A stretch of DNA of 64,000 nt from Cytophagia bacterium (GCA_004293645.1 REAB01000049.1:1-64000), one strand, 5' to 3'; counted from the first letter of the stretch, positions 1 through 8,728 are shown. A program made the numbers and translations. The notes: generated by a model not told the origin, from the sequence alone.

Positions 1-76
1 AACAAATTGATAAACATCGGACCGCACGGGCGGCCCCGCGCCGATGCGGACAATTACAACAAATTACTGTAATTAC

Positions 77-99
77 AAACAATTACGAGTAAGTACTTA
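77..99. repeat. 23-bp exact repeat, copy 1
   Basis: A 23-bp string with the core AATTACGAGTAAGTACTTA occurs here and again at 56837-56859. The core contains the palindrome AAGTACTT, which recurs about 10 bp further on. In both places an AAATTGATAAA string and a short GC-rich block lie nearby. It lies just beyond the 3' end of the PorP/SprF-like gene, so the gene it might serve is outside the window. A regulator site or a mobile-element scar are both possible. Confidence 0.6.
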
Positions 100-131
100 G
101 CATCGAAGTACTTCTTTTGAGGATTACAATT

Positions 132-1124
132 CTACCAAAAATAACGGGGCGAAGCATAGTGGTCGCGGTTGCCGAGCGTGATGCCAAGTGTGAGTTCGTG
201 CGTGCCGCTGGTGCTGGGCCGCAGCACCGACAGCGCGTATTCGTAAGCGTAACTGACGGTCATTTTTTGGGCTACTCTGGCTCCCGCCCAAGCCACGAGC
301 GCGTCGCGGTGCCGATAAGATAGCCCCACCCACACGTTATTTAAGTGATTCATTTTGAGGTTTAAATCAACCGAAAGCGGCGTATTACCTGTTTTTTTAA
401 GCAAAAAAGACGGCACAAATTCCCAGTCTTCGGTCAAGGCCAAGCGGTAGCCCACCGTCAAAAAATAATGCGGAATGAGTTTGCCCTGCCAGTCGTAGTC
501 GGTTCTAAATCGCAACCGCGAAGGCCACAATTGCTGCACCGAAAGCCCCGCGTACAGTTGCGATGAATAAAGCCAAACACCCGCGTGCAAATTGGGGCGC
601 GTGCTGTTTAATTTGCCTTGCCCCACGGCGGGGTCTTGGCTTTGGGCCAGCACAATGCGGTCAAAATCAAGGCTATGCTGCGTAATGCCACCGCTCAAAC
701 CGCCGCTTAGTTGCCACTCGTCGTTGAGCGGATAATGGTAAGCCACGGCTACGTTGGCGGTGAGGCTCGTCCATGGCCCCGCTTGGTCGCGCACCATTGT
801 AACTCCCACGCCCGCGTGCGGGTCGGGTAGCGTGGGTTCGCGCCTGCGCCGCCCGTACGAGAAGCGCGTGGAGGCAGGTTCAATTACAAATTCGTCGTTG
901 CCCACTGGTACGTGCGCCGTTACGTAAAAAGTAGTGGGCGCACCCGTTACGCCCGCCCACTGCCGCCTAAAACCCGTGCGGGCATCGGCGTAGTTTTCGA
1001 GGCCAGCCAGGGCGGGGTTGATTAAGAAATGATTTTGGGCGTATTGGGCATACTGGGGCAACTGCTGGGCGCATATTTTTGGCCAACAAAAACCACTCAA
1101 AATAAGGAGTAAAGCAAAACGCAT
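132..1124 (-). CDS. PorP/SprF family type IX secretion membrane protein
   Basis: Protein of about 330 residues. An N-terminal signal peptide ends near CAQQLPQ, and the early motif QYAQNHFLINPALAGLENY is the hallmark of the PorP/SprF family. The rest is a predicted outer-membrane beta-barrel with alternating aromatic strands and a terminal aromatic residue. Family members anchor gliding or T9SS components or surface adhesins at the outer membrane; many copies per genome are usual and most have no assigned partner. The ATG at 1124 is chosen over an upstream TTG at 1130. The gene stands alone, followed upstream on the same strand by a decayed oxidoreductase remnant. Family call is firm; the specific role is unknown. 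Confidence 0.88.
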   Translation of the reverse strand: MRFALLLILSGFCWPKICAQQLPQYAQYAQNHFLINPALAGLENYADARTGFRRQWAGVTGAPTTFYVTAHVPVGNDEFVIEPASTRFSYGRRRREPTLPDPHAGVGVTMVRDQAGPWTSLTANVAVAYHYPLNDEWQLSGGLSGGITQHSLDFDRIVLAQSQDPAVGQGKLNSTRPNLHAGVWLYSSQLYAGLSVQQLWPSRLRFRTDYDWQGKLIPHYFLTVGYRLALTEDWEFVPSFLLKKTGNTPLSVDLNLKMNHLNNVWVGLSYRHRDALVAWAGARVAQKMTVSYAYEYALSVLRPSTSGTHELTLGITLGNRDHYASPRYFW

Positions 1125-1179
1125 ATACAAACAACGACAACGGGGCGGTTGCCTTGTAAATATAGAGCAAAAATCGCGC

Positions 1180-1460
1180 CTAATTTTTTATCAAGTCGTT
1201 GGCAATCTTGGCCGACAAAATAGCCAACGGCATGCCACCACCTATATAAACGCTCCTACCCACAAAGTATAAGTTGTTGAATTGGCTCGAAAAATTGGCC
1301 TTCGTTGTTGTGGACGTTTACCATCACAAACTCAGTTTTGTAATTATCAGAAAATAAAATATTGTGCAAACCCAACGCTGGAAAACGATGTTTGACACCC
1401 CAATAAAATCAGCGCGAAACTTGATTTGAGCTGACGCAAAATGCGCTCGGACAGCACGAA
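1180..1460 (-). pseudogene. Decayed phytoene-desaturase-type FAD oxidoreductase (C-terminal remnant)
   Basis: Read on the minus strand, this gap holds pieces of a CrtI/CrtD-like protein in several frames. A block starting at 1405 reads YWGVKHRFPALGLHNILFS, then FVMVNVHNNEGQF. A shift of frame near 1290 leads to FNNLYFVGRSVYIGGGMPLA and LSAKIANDLIKN followed by a stop at 1180. These are the conserved C-terminal blocks of carotenoid desaturases/oxygenases. The spacing is far too short, so at least two internal deletions are inferred in addition to frameshifts. No N-terminal FAD-binding GxGxxG part is present. Nothing intact can be made from it. Confidence 0.75.
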
Positions 1461-1522
1461 ACGGGGCAATAATTTCCATAATTGTTATGGCTAGGCCAAA
1501 GAAAATTTGGCCTAAATCTTGA

Positions 1523-3460
1523 CTAATTTGTTTCCACTTTCACCGTGGCACTGCCCGCACCGCTGCCCGTGCCGCAGGCGGTGGTGAGCCCCGTAATCTT
1601 AAAATCGGTGGTATTGCGCGGCGAAACCGTCATTTGATACGGATTAATAAAAGTGCCGTTCACAAGTGTACCGTCCGAAAGCGTAAACGAATAGGGCGGC
1701 AAGCCATTTTTGAAAGTAACTTTAAGACGCGATGCGCCGCCTGGTCTAATGAAGCCTCCACCCGTTACCAATGCCTCGGCTACGTTTGGTTTGTAAACTT
1801 TCAAGGTGGTGGGCGTACCCTGGGCGGCGGGTGCCGTCGAAATTACTCGAATTTGCTGAACCGAAATCGTATCGCGCAAAAAAGGCGGCGAGATTTTGGC
1901 ACGCAGCGAACCCGCTGCTCCCGTAGTGGGCAAATTGACCCATTTCCCAGCCGTATCGGCTATTTGAACCACAAACTGATTGGCCGCATAAAAACGCCCC
2001 GTACTGGTAAAAGGCACCACAATTTCAGTACCCGCACAAATAGTTTGCTTCGATAAGTTGCCCGTAGAGAGCGTGGTTGGTGGTATTTTTACATTCACAT
2101 AAGCACGCCCCGAAAAATCGCCCACACCGCAGTAGCCACCCGCCGATGTAATGCTATAAACAGCTGAATTATAGGGCATTACTTTGATTTTATAAATACT
2201 GCTACGAATATCGTTTTGGTACGTTCCGTCCGAAAGCAGCACAAACCACGGCTCACCTCCTTTGAATTCCACAGTCAAGTTGGCCGACTGCCCCTCCGCT
2301 ACCTCAAGCGAGTCTGTTCGTAACAAAGTAGTGGTGGTGGCCGACACAAACACGTCGGCAGTGTCGCTCGATTGCGTCGGAAAAGTAGAAACAAGCCGCA
2401 TTTTATAACGCCCTGGTGTCAAGTTATTCGGAATTTTAGCGACTACTGGGTTTTCTCCCAACTCCGAAATATTGACAAATTTTTCGGACAGCGAGTCGGC
2501 CAATTGCACCACAAAACCATTGCCTATTTGGTATTTGCCCGTGGCGTTAAAATTTACCTGCAACGCTGCTCCTGAGCAAACCCGATAGCCACCTTTGGGG
2601 ACGGCTTTGAGGGCAATAACGGGCAACGTATCTTGGCTCACCTGCACAATCACCTCACCCGAAACCGTACCGCTGCCGCAGACATTGCCAATGTCGGTTG
2701 CTTTATAGGCCGTAGTTTGGGTGGGCTGCACCGTAGCCGTGTAAGGATTTATGAATGTGTTGGTTACCGTCGTGCCGTCGGAAAGCGTGAACGACCAGGG
2801 CGCAGCTCCCGTCAAATTGACCCGATAAGTGGTGGCTTGGCCTGGACCAATTTTGGTCATAAAACCACCGTCAGTAAATTCTATACGCGCCGTTGGGAGC
2901 GGTAAAATATAAATTTGAGTAGGTTTACTTTCTAAATAAGGACTACTCGAAACCACCCGCACCGCAAACGTGCCCGCGCGATTGATGGGTATAAGTGTAC
3001 GCAGCGGCCCGCGTTTGGCTGGCTCAGAGCTCGCCGTAAATTTGCCCGTTGCGTCGGCTATTTGAACCGTAAATTCGTTTCCATCGTTGAACGGCCCATC
3101 GGCAATAAACGACACCGAAACAAACACGCCTGGGCAAACCGATAAGTGTGCCAACGAGGCAATTTTGAGTTCCGTTTGGAGGGCTGCTACTTTTGGAGCA
3201 GCGGTGGTGTCGGGTCGGTAGGTAGTATCGCGTTGAAGGCCCACTACTGGCTTGGGGAGCGTGTCTTTGCGGGCGGTATCTTGAGAAGGCAAAAAACTGG
3301 CAAGCCGCAGGGGGTCTTTCACAAAAGCAGTGCTATCTTTTAGCGTATCGCTTTGATAAACAGCACTATTGTTGTTTATTAAAATTGAATGACTGTTCCA
3401 TAAACCACCCCACAAGGCTACGGCAACGCTCACTAAAAAGGCTATTTTTTGCATTGACAT
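1523..3460 (-). CDS. Exported surface protein with three tandem ~170-residue repeats
   Basis: About 645 residues. A short N-terminal hydrophobic segment (residues ~4-22) suggests export or anchoring. A Thr/Asp-rich stretch (residues ~38-95) is followed by three repeats at roughly residues 103-275, 288-460 and 471-645. Each repeat opens with a Cys-containing strand such as CPGVFVSVSF, CSGAALQVNF or CAGTEIVVPF. Next come F-V-Q-I/L-A-D-(S/T) and a second half with (F/V)xLSDGT and a conserved second Cys before the repeat end. Beta-rich, Ig-like folds are likely. No T9SS C-terminal sorting domain is visible. Start choice between ATG at 3460 and 3454 is open. Function unknown; adhesin or matrix protein is a guess. 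Confidence 0.8.
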   Translation of the reverse strand: MSMQKIAFLVSVAVALWGGLWNSHSILINNNSAVYQSDTLKDSTAFVKDPLRLASFLPSQDTARKDTLPKPVVGLQRDTTYRPDTTAAPKVAALQTELKIASLAHLSVCPGVFVSVSFIADGPFNDGNEFTVQIADATGKFTASSEPAKRGPLRTLIPINRAGTFAVRVVSSSPYLESKPTQIYILPLPTARIEFTDGGFMTKIGPGQATTYRVNLTGAAPWSFTLSDGTTVTNTFINPYTATVQPTQTTAYKATDIGNVCGSGTVSGEVIVQVSQDTLPVIALKAVPKGGYRVCSGAALQVNFNATGKYQIGNGFVVQLADSLSEKFVNISELGENPVVAKIPNNLTPGRYKMRLVSTFPTQSSDTADVFVSATTTTLLRTDSLEVAEGQSANLTVEFKGGEPWFVLLSDGTYQNDIRSSIYKIKVMPYNSAVYSITSAGGYCGVGDFSGRAYVNVKIPPTTLSTGNLSKQTICAGTEIVVPFTSTGRFYAANQFVVQIADTAGKWVNLPTTGAAGSLRAKISPPFLRDTISVQQIRVISTAPAAQGTPTTLKVYKPNVAEALVTGGGFIRPGGASRLKVTFKNGLPPYSFTLSDGTLVNGTFINPYQMTVSPRNTTDFKITGLTTACGTGSGAGSATVKVETN

Positions 3461-3579
3461 CAAGTAATTATTTTACTACGAAAATAGCTGTTTTTGTTAA
3501 CTTAAAAAGGATAATAAATTTCGTATTATCAATGATTTAGTACACCAAGCTCAGGGCTTCCGCACCAAATCTTTTAACC

Positions 3580-3793
3580 TCAGCCTTTAGGCTGGGGCAG
3601 GTACAAACAAAGACATTTTGGGGCTTTAGCCCTGACTTCTTGCAGGGCTAAAGCCCACTTTGTCGTTTACCCTACGCTAAAGCGCAGGGTTATAAGATAT
3701 CGGATTGTCGTTTACCCTACGCTAAAGCGCAGGGTTACAGGATATCGGATTGTCGTTCACTCTACGCTAAAGCGCAGGGTTATAAGATATCGG
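3580..3793. repeat. Palindrome cluster with a 45-bp tandem repeat (3 copies)
   Basis: Between two minus-strand genes. Three direct copies of a 45-bp unit lie at 3661-3705, 3706-3750 and 3751-3793 with only a few substitutions. Each holds the hairpin CCCTACGCTAAAGCGCAGGG (stems of 9 with one mismatch). Just upstream are two further inverted repeats: GGCTTTAGCCCT with AGGGCTAAAGCC (about 3623-3654), and an imperfect CAGCCTTTAGGCTG (about 3585-3600). The whole 360-bp gap 3464-3824 holds no gene. The form resembles REP-type palindromic elements. Confidence 0.8.
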
Positions 3794-3824
3794 AAGCCCT
3801 ATATCGGCTTAAACAACGTTTTTT

Positions 3825-4766
3825 TTACTGAATTGTTTCTACTTTTTCTACAAAATCTTTGTATTGTAGCATGGGAATAAACTGCTGCTGCGTGCGGTAT
3901 TGCAACACCATAAATACCAAAAAGAGCGAAATCAAGAACGATTGAAGCACCACAATCAACAACGCCGAACTCAAAGTAGAAGCCCAACCAGGCGAAGCAT
4001 TGTTAATCCATTTTAGAAACAACACCAAAAAAATAACTAATAATGCCGCCACCGACATGCCAATTGAGAGTATCAAAATACGTACAGCGGCTACGTCTAT
4101 CAAAACCGAAATGGTGCTGAGGCCGTGCAATACCAGCGACACAAAGTTCATTTTACTCTGCCCCGCCAAGCGTTTGGCACGCTCAATAGGCACCGACTGA
4201 TAAGGCAAACGCGACTTGATGACACCGCCAGGAAAATTGTTCCAAATTTCTGACACCCGCACAATGCTTTGCAGTCGTCGTTGGGGAATAATCGAAAAAT
4301 TGCCAAAGGCTATTACTTTACCCGTCAATTGCCTAAACACCAATTTATAGATGCCGTAGAAAAATTGAAACAGCAGGCTCTCCTGTCGTTTGGTACGTTG
4401 CGCAAAAACAATATCGTTGGGGTTGTTTTGCGAAGCCAACACGAGCGCGTTGATGTCGTGCGGGGCATCTTCGCCGTCGGCATCCATCACAATTACCTTA
4501 TCGCAAGGGTATTGGTCTGCTACATACGACAGACCGATGGCGATGGCCCGTTGGTGGCCCATGTTGCGCCACAAACGGATAATTTGCACGCTTTTGCCAT
4601 TAAATTTTGTTAAACTTGGCGCGTCTTGCGAAGAGCAATCGTCCACAATTATCAACGACGTAGCCGCCAATGTACTGGCGGCTACGTCGAGATTGAGTTT
4701 CTCAATCAAAAGATTGAGGGCTTCCCAATCGTTGTATTGCGGTATTACAATAACGTGATGTGCCAT
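3825..4766 (-). CDS. Family 2 glycosyltransferase with C-terminal membrane anchor
   Basis: 313 residues. GT-A fold signatures: VIVIPQYNDW at the N terminus, IIVDDCSSQD (residues ~38-47), GHQRAIAIGLSYV and the DxD-like VIVMDADGED near residue 95. Two hydrophobic segments lie in the last 100 residues (ILILSIGMSVAALLVIFLVL and a second near the end), as in DPM1/GtrB-like enzymes that use polyprenyl-phosphate sugars. It starts 3 bp after the stop of the upstream epimerase, so the two are co-transcribed and probably act on one surface glycan or glycolipid. The transferred sugar cannot be read from sequence. Confidence 0.88.
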   Translation of the reverse strand: MAHHVIVIPQYNDWEALNLLIEKLNLDVAASTLAATSLIIVDDCSSQDAPSLTKFNGKSVQIIRLWRNMGHQRAIAIGLSYVADQYPCDKVIVMDADGEDAPHDINALVLASQNNPNDIVFAQRTKRQESLLFQFFYGIYKLVFRQLTGKVIAFGNFSIIPQRRLQSIVRVSEIWNNFPGGVIKSRLPYQSVPIERAKRLAGQSKMNFVSLVLHGLSTISVLIDVAAVRILILSIGMSVAALLVIFLVLFLKWINNASPGWASTLSSALLIVVLQSFLISLFLVFMVLQYRTQQQFIPMLQYKDFVEKVETIQ

Positions 4767-4769
4767 TTT

Positions 4770-5843
4770 TTAGACGGCCATAGCCAAGCGTTTTACCATG
4801 CTATCGTGGATTTCCACCAGTGTTTCTTCCAAGTTGTAAGTCCAGTTCCAATCAGGATAGTGGCTCTTAAATTTGCTCAAATCACTTACGTACCAAATGT
4901 GGTCGCCTATTCGGTTGGTTTCGGAGTATTGGAAGTTCATTTTTTTGCCCGAAATTTTTTCACAAACGGCCATGGCTTCGAGCATTGAGCAGTTGGCGTA
5001 GCGTCCACCGCCTGCGTTGTAGGCTTCGCCTGGGCGGGGATTTTGATAAAAATGCCAAAACATATTAACCAAATCGTAGCTGTGAATATTGTCGCGGACT
5101 TGCTTGCCTTTGTACCCAAAAATGGTGTATTCAGTGCCAGTGATGGCGCATTTCATTAAATAAGACAAAAAGCCGTGCAACTGCGCGCCCGAGTGGTTGG
5201 GCCCCGTGAGGCAGCCGCCACGAAAAACGCCCACTTTCAACCCAAAATAACGTCCGTACTCTTGGCACATAATGTCGGCGGCAACTTTTGAAGCCCCAAA
5301 AACCGAATGTTTGGTGTGGTCAATGCTGTGGTGTTCGTCAATGCCATTTTTGTAGTAAGCGTGGTCTTCTGAGATTTCCCAGCGGGTTTCGAGTTCTACC
5401 AGCGGCAAATAGTTCGGGTTGTCGCCATATACTTTGTTGGTAGAAGTAAAAATAAACACCGCTTCGGGGCAGTTTTGGCGCGTCATTTCGAGCATATTGA
5501 GCGTGCCAACGGCATTGACATTAAAGTCGGTAAATGGCTCGCGCGCGGCCCAATCGTGGCTTGGCTGCGCGGCTGCGTGCACAATGAGTTTGATGTCAGC
5601 TCCAAATTCTTTGAAAATGGGTTCTAAGTGGCTCACTTCTCTAATGTCCGCGCTGTAATGTTTGTAATTGGCAAACTGGTCTTGCAATCTATCGCGGTTC
5701 CACTCGGTGTTACCGTCTTTTCCAAAAAAATATTGGCGCAAATTGTTGTCAATTCCTACTACAAGATCAAATTTATCGGCAAAAAAAGCAACCGATTCGC
5801 TGCCAATTAGGCCAGCAGCACCAGTAACAAGGGCAATGTTCAT
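4770..5843 (-). CDS. NAD-dependent epimerase/dehydratase, CDP-paratose 2-epimerase-like
   Basis: 357 residues, an extended short-chain dehydrogenase. The Rossmann motif [10 protein letters not shown] is at residues 7-16, and [14 protein letters not shown] matches the insertion of CDP-tyvelose/paratose epimerases. [12 protein letters not shown] and [13 protein letters not shown] are typical of nucleotide-sugar epimerases. The catalytic Tyr-x3-Lys site reads FGASK, with Phe in place of Tyr; related sequences of this subfamily show the same pattern, so this may not mean loss of activity. First gene of a two-gene operon with the glycosyltransferase at 3825. The exact nucleotide sugar is an inference. 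Confidence 0.85.
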   Translation of the reverse strand: MNIALVTGAAGLIGSESVAFFADKFDLVVGIDNNLRQYFFGKDGNTEWNRDRLQDQFANYKHYSADIREVSHLEPIFKEFGADIKLIVHAAAQPSHDWAAREPFTDFNVNAVGTLNMLEMTRQNCPEAVFIFTSTNKVYGDNPNYLPLVELETRWEISEDHAYYKNGIDEHHSIDHTKHSVFGASKVAADIMCQEYGRYFGLKVGVFRGGCLTGPNHSGAQLHGFLSYLMKCAITGTEYTIFGYKGKQVRDNIHSYDLVNMFWHFYQNPRPGEAYNAGGGRYANCSMLEAMAVCEKISGKKMNFQYSETNRIGDHIWYVSDLSKFKSHYPDWNWTYNLEETLVEIHDSMVKRLAMAV

Positions 5844-5938
5844 GTGATTTTAGTTAGACGTTCAATTGTGTTTATGGTCTGAAACAAAGCACAAAGTAAG
5901 TTAAAAAAGTTTAGTTGGCATAATTGACCGCCTGGCAT

Positions 5939-6988
5939 CTAAGCTGTGTTTTTGTCGTTTACTTTTTCTAAACTAAAAGTAAAGTTCGTTCCTTTTTCGA
6001 GCTTACTGCTTACGCCTATCTTACTGCCATGGGCGTTTAGTATGTGCTTCACAATGGCCAAACCCAAGCCTGTGCCGCCTTTTTCGCGCGAGCGACTCTT
6101 CTCTACCCGATAAAACCGTTCAAAGATTCGGGGTAAATCATCTTCGTGAATGCCTGGCCCATTGTCGCGCACCGAAACCGTAAAATGTTTTTTTTCTTCT
6201 TCAAAATGAACAATTACTTTTCCGTTTTGGTGGCCATATTTAATGGCATTGTCAATCAAATTGGTCATTACTTGGTTCATGCGTTGCGGGTCGGCCTTTA
6301 CCCAAACGTGGGCCAATTTATCGGGTTTTATTTTGAGCGTAACTTGCCGGGCCAAAGCCTTTTGTTCCAATTGCTCGCATATTTCGAGTGTCAGCAGGCG
6401 CAGGTCGGTGGGTTGTAGTTGCATTTTTATTTCGCCCGTTTCCAACTGCGACAGCGCCATTAGGTCTTTTACAAGCGCGTCGAGGCCGTCGAGGCTTTTG
6501 GCAGCTTTTTGCAAAAACTTATCGCGCACGTTGGGGTCGTCTATGGCGCCATCAATGAGCGTATGAATAAAACCCTGCGCCGCAAAAATGGGCGTTTTGA
6601 GTTCGTGCGACACATCGGCCAAAAACTCGCGTCGAAATATTTCCAGTTTTTTCAGCTCGTCAATCTCGCGTTGCTTTTTAGCCACGTACACAAATATGTC
6701 TTGGTTGAGCTTTTTGAACGGATTGTTGGCCTTCACAATAGATTTACGCGGCACATTAAAATCTTTTAGTTGCAGCCGTTGAATGGTTTCGTGCATTTTG
6801 GTTACTTCTCGATACACCAAGATTTCGATGGCGTACATAATTACAAAAAAGGCCACTCCAAAACTCGAAATACCCGCCACAAACAGCACGGTTTCGGTAG
6901 TATCTTCCACAAAAGACAGAAAGGTGGTGGTAACTGCCGAAATAAAAAAAGCCAATAAAAGGGCAATGAAGCGGGGATTGACAAGCAT
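5939..6988 (-). CDS. PhoR-like sensor histidine kinase
   Basis: About 349 residues from the ATG at 6988. Two N-terminal membrane helices (residues ~6-25 and ~33-58) with almost no periplasmic loop lead to a HAMP-like/coiled linker, HisKA (LADVSHELKTP, phospho-acceptor His ~128) and HATPase_c. The last shows NLIDNAIKYG (N box), RDNGPGI (G1), FERFYR (F) and GGTGLGLAIVKHI (G2). The reading frame extends upstream to 7027, but a TATCTTTG promoter element at 7014-7021 overlaps that extension, so 6988 is the better start. No response regulator lies next to it in the window. Signal unknown; the short sensor region suggests an intramembrane or envelope cue. Confidence 0.92.
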   Translation of the reverse strand: MLVNPRFIALLLAFFISAVTTTFLSFVEDTTETVLFVAGISSFGVAFFVIMYAIEILVYREVTKMHETIQRLQLKDFNVPRKSIVKANNPFKKLNQDIFVYVAKKQREIDELKKLEIFRREFLADVSHELKTPIFAAQGFIHTLIDGAIDDPNVRDKFLQKAAKSLDGLDALVKDLMALSQLETGEIKMQLQPTDLRLLTLEICEQLEQKALARQVTLKIKPDKLAHVWVKADPQRMNQVMTNLIDNAIKYGHQNGKVIVHFEEEKKHFTVSVRDNGPGIHEDDLPRIFERFYRVEKSRSREKGGTGLGLAIVKHILNAHGSKIGVSSKLEKGTNFTFSLEKVNDKNTA

Positions 6989-7013
6989 AAAACGGTGTTT
7001 TTGTGGCGTGGCA

Positions 7014-7021
7014 CAAAGATA
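7014..7021 (-). promoter_or_regulatory. Promoter -7 element of the histidine kinase
   Basis: TATCTTTG on the minus strand matches the Bacteroidota -7 consensus TAnnTTTG and lies 25 bp upstream of the kinase ATG at 6988. No good -33 TTTG is seen; TTTC 17 bp upstream is the nearest. Match by eye only. Confidence 0.4.
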
Positions 7022-7056
7022 TGTCAAATATTTTTATTGAAATTTTAAGAAAAAAA

Positions 7057-7087
7057 TTGGTCTTTTATTCAATTCTCACTACTTTTG
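7057..7087 (+). promoter_or_regulatory. Promoter of the rpmG operon
   Basis: TTG at 7057-7059, 20-bp spacer, TACTTTTG at 7080-7087: a full match to the Bacteroidota sigma-factor consensus (-33 TTG, -7 TAnnTTTG). The ATG of rpmG is 30 bp downstream. This supports starting the gene at 7118 rather than at the longer in-frame extension, which would begin inside the promoter. Confidence 0.7.
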
Positions 7088-7117
7088 CAGTCTTATTTTG
7101 AAAAAATACGTACTGCA

Positions 7118-7300
7118 ATGGCAAAGAAAGGAAATAGAATACAGGTAATTTTGGAATGTACGGAGCAAAAAACGTCAAACGTTCCAGGTATGTCGCGCTA
7201 CATCACTACCAAAAATCGCAAGAACACGCCAGCGCGCGTAGAGTTCAAAAAGTACAATCCGTACTTGAAGCGGGTTACGGTTCACAAAGAGATTAAGTAA
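7118..7300 (+). CDS. rpmG: 50S ribosomal protein L33
   Basis: 60 residues beginning [18 protein letters not shown], the usual start of bacterial L33, with the conserved [21 protein letters not shown] core. It is a small basic protein of the large subunit near the E site. It lacks the CxxC zinc pairs of the C+ form (only one Cys is present). First gene of a short operon with DUF4295 (27 bp downstream) and probably ftsY. The L28 gene rpmB, often placed just before it in Bacteroidota, is not here; a histidine kinase runs the other way instead. Confidence 0.95.
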   Translation: MAKKGNRIQVILECTEQKTSNVPGMSRYITTKNRKNTPARVEFKKYNPYLKRVTVHKEIK

Positions 7301-7327
7301 TATTCACGATACTAATTACGCAAAAAA

Positions 7328-7480
7328 ATGGCAAAGAAAGTAGTTGCAACGCTCAAAAAAGCTGACCAAAAAGGTTACGCAAAAGTGATAAAGGCCGTGA
7401 AATCGCCCAGAACAGGTGCTTACACCTTCAAGGAAGAAATTATGCCCGTTGATGAGGTACAGGCTGCCCTAAAAAACTAA
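7328..7480 (+). CDS. DUF4295 family small basic protein
   Basis: 50 residues, starting MAKKVVATLKKADQKGYAKV and ending VDEVQAALKN. It matches the DUF4295 family, a Bacteroidota-specific small Lys-rich protein nearly always encoded between rpmG and ftsY. The function is not established; position and charge suggest a ribosome-associated protein. It is followed after 31 bp by an intrinsic terminator. Confidence 0.9.
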   Translation: MAKKVVATLKKADQKGYAKVIKAVKSPRTGAYTFKEEIMPVDEVQAALKN

Positions 7481-7511
7481 TTGGGTAACTACCGCACAAT
7501 CATTTCCCCGT

Positions 7512-7537
7512 AAAAGTCCCGTCAAGGGACTTTTTTT
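7512..7537 (+). terminator. Intrinsic terminator after rpmG-DUF4295
   Basis: AAAAGTCCC, loop GTCA, GGGACTTTTTTT: a 9-bp stem that runs straight into a T tract, 31 bp after the DUF4295 stop. It separates the ribosomal pair from ftsY. Confidence 0.85.
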
Positions 7538-7561
7538 GTGCCTATATTTGTTGTTTGTTAA

Positions 7562-7642
7562 ATAGTCCACGGTCAATAGTCAATAGTCCACGGTCAATGG
7601 CCAATAGTCCACGGTCAGTGGTGAATGGTCGTTAGTCCATAG
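7562..7642. repeat. Degenerate short tandem repeat (GTCCACGGTCAATA type)
   Basis: Imperfect repetition of AGTCCACGGTCAATAGTCA and shortened forms over about 80 bp in the gap before ftsY. One of several simple-repeat fillers in the gaps of this window; no coding potential. Confidence 0.7.
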
Positions 7643-7764
7643 TGTTGTAAAATGCCTTCTGCCAATCACTTACAAAATCTACGTCTGGCGATTATTCAAG
7701 TTGTATTACTTGGCAAATATACTTTTTGTAAATAAATAACACTCACTGTACAATCAATAAAAAA

Positions 7765-8721
7765 ATGGGGCTTTTTGACTTCTTCTCGAAAGAAAAAAAG
7801 GAAACACTTGACAAAGGACTCGAAAAATCGAAAGAAAGTATTTTCGGAAAATTGAGCCGCGCTATTGTGGGCAAGTCGGTGGTGGACGAAGAGGTGCTGG
7901 ACGAATTGGAAGAAATTTTGATTAGTTCGGACGTGGGCGTTGAAACCACCGTCAAGATTATCAGGCGCATCGAAGCCCGCGTAGCCCGCGATAAATACGC
8001 GGGTACGGGCGAGTTGGACAAGATTTTGCGCGAAGAAATTGCGCTCTTGCTCACCGAAAACAAATCTATTGACGTAAAAGATAATTTTGAAACCGAAAAC
8101 CTTCCTAAGCCTTACGTCATTATGGTGGTGGGCGTAAACGGCGCGGGCAAAACCACCACCATTGGCAAATTGGCGCATCAGTTTCAGCGGCGGGGTAAAA
8201 AAGTTGTGCTGGGTGCGGGCGATACTTTTAGGGCCGCTGCTGTGGACCAGCTCAAAGTGTGGGGCGCGCGCGTGGGAGTGCCAGTGATTGAACACGGCAT
8301 GAACACCGACCCATCGGCGGTGGCTTTCGATGCCATCAAAAAGGGTTTGGAAATGAACGCCGACGTGGTAATTATTGACACCGCAGGGCGTTTGCACACC
8401 AAAATAAACCTCATGAACGAGTTGATGAAAATAAAGCGGGTGATGCAAAAAATGATTCCCGACGCACCACACGACGTGATGCTGGTGTTGGACGGCAGCA
8501 CGGGGCAAAACGCTGTGATTCAAGCCCGTGAGTTTACTAAGGCCACCGAAGTAACTTCGTTGGCCATTACCAAACTCGACGGCACGGCCAAGGGTGGCGT
8601 GGTAATTGGCATCTCAGACGAGTTCAAAATTCCCGTTAAATACATCGGTGTAGGCGAAAAAATGGACGATTTACAGGTTTTCGACCGCGCTGAATTTGTA
8701 GATTCTTTGTTCAAAAAATAA
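7765..8721 (+). CDS. ftsY: Signal recognition particle receptor FtsY
   Basis: 318 residues, the short NG-domain form without the long acidic A domain of enterobacteria. G-domain motifs are complete: GVNGAGKTTTIGKLA (G1), DTFRAAAVDQL (insertion box), VIIDTAGRLHTK (G3), ITKLDGTAKGGV (G4) and GVGEKMDDL near the end. An N-terminal helical N domain precedes them. It binds SRP54 at the inner membrane and delivers ribosome-nascent-chain complexes to Sec. The NCS2 permease starts 7 bp downstream, so the two are probably co-transcribed. Confidence 0.97.
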   Translation: MGLFDFFSKEKKETLDKGLEKSKESIFGKLSRAIVGKSVVDEEVLDELEEILISSDVGVETTVKIIRRIEARVARDKYAGTGELDKILREEIALLLTENKSIDVKDNFETENLPKPYVIMVVGVNGAGKTTTIGKLAHQFQRRGKKVVLGAGDTFRAAAVDQLKVWGARVGVPVIEHGMNTDPSAVAFDAIKKGLEMNADVVIIDTAGRLHTKINLMNELMKIKRVMQKMIPDAPHDVMLVLDGSTGQNAVIQAREFTKATEVTSLAITKLDGTAKGGVVIGISDEFKIPVKYIGVGEKMDDLQVFDRAEFVDSLFKK

Positions 8722-8728
8722 CGCTTCA

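Noticed and set aside
4770-5843. Phe for Tyr at the SDR active site read as an inactive enzyme
   Set aside because: The FGASK form appears in this epimerase subfamily as far as I know, so it is not proof of inactivity.
7562-7642. GTCCACGGTC array considered as iterons of an origin
   Set aside because: Units are too degenerate, no DnaA boxes or replication gene nearby, and ftsY follows directly.
7696-8523. Long open frame on the strand opposite ftsY, rich in His
   Set aside because: Shadow of ftsY: the typical antisense open frame in a gene with strong codon bias; no start signal or domain.
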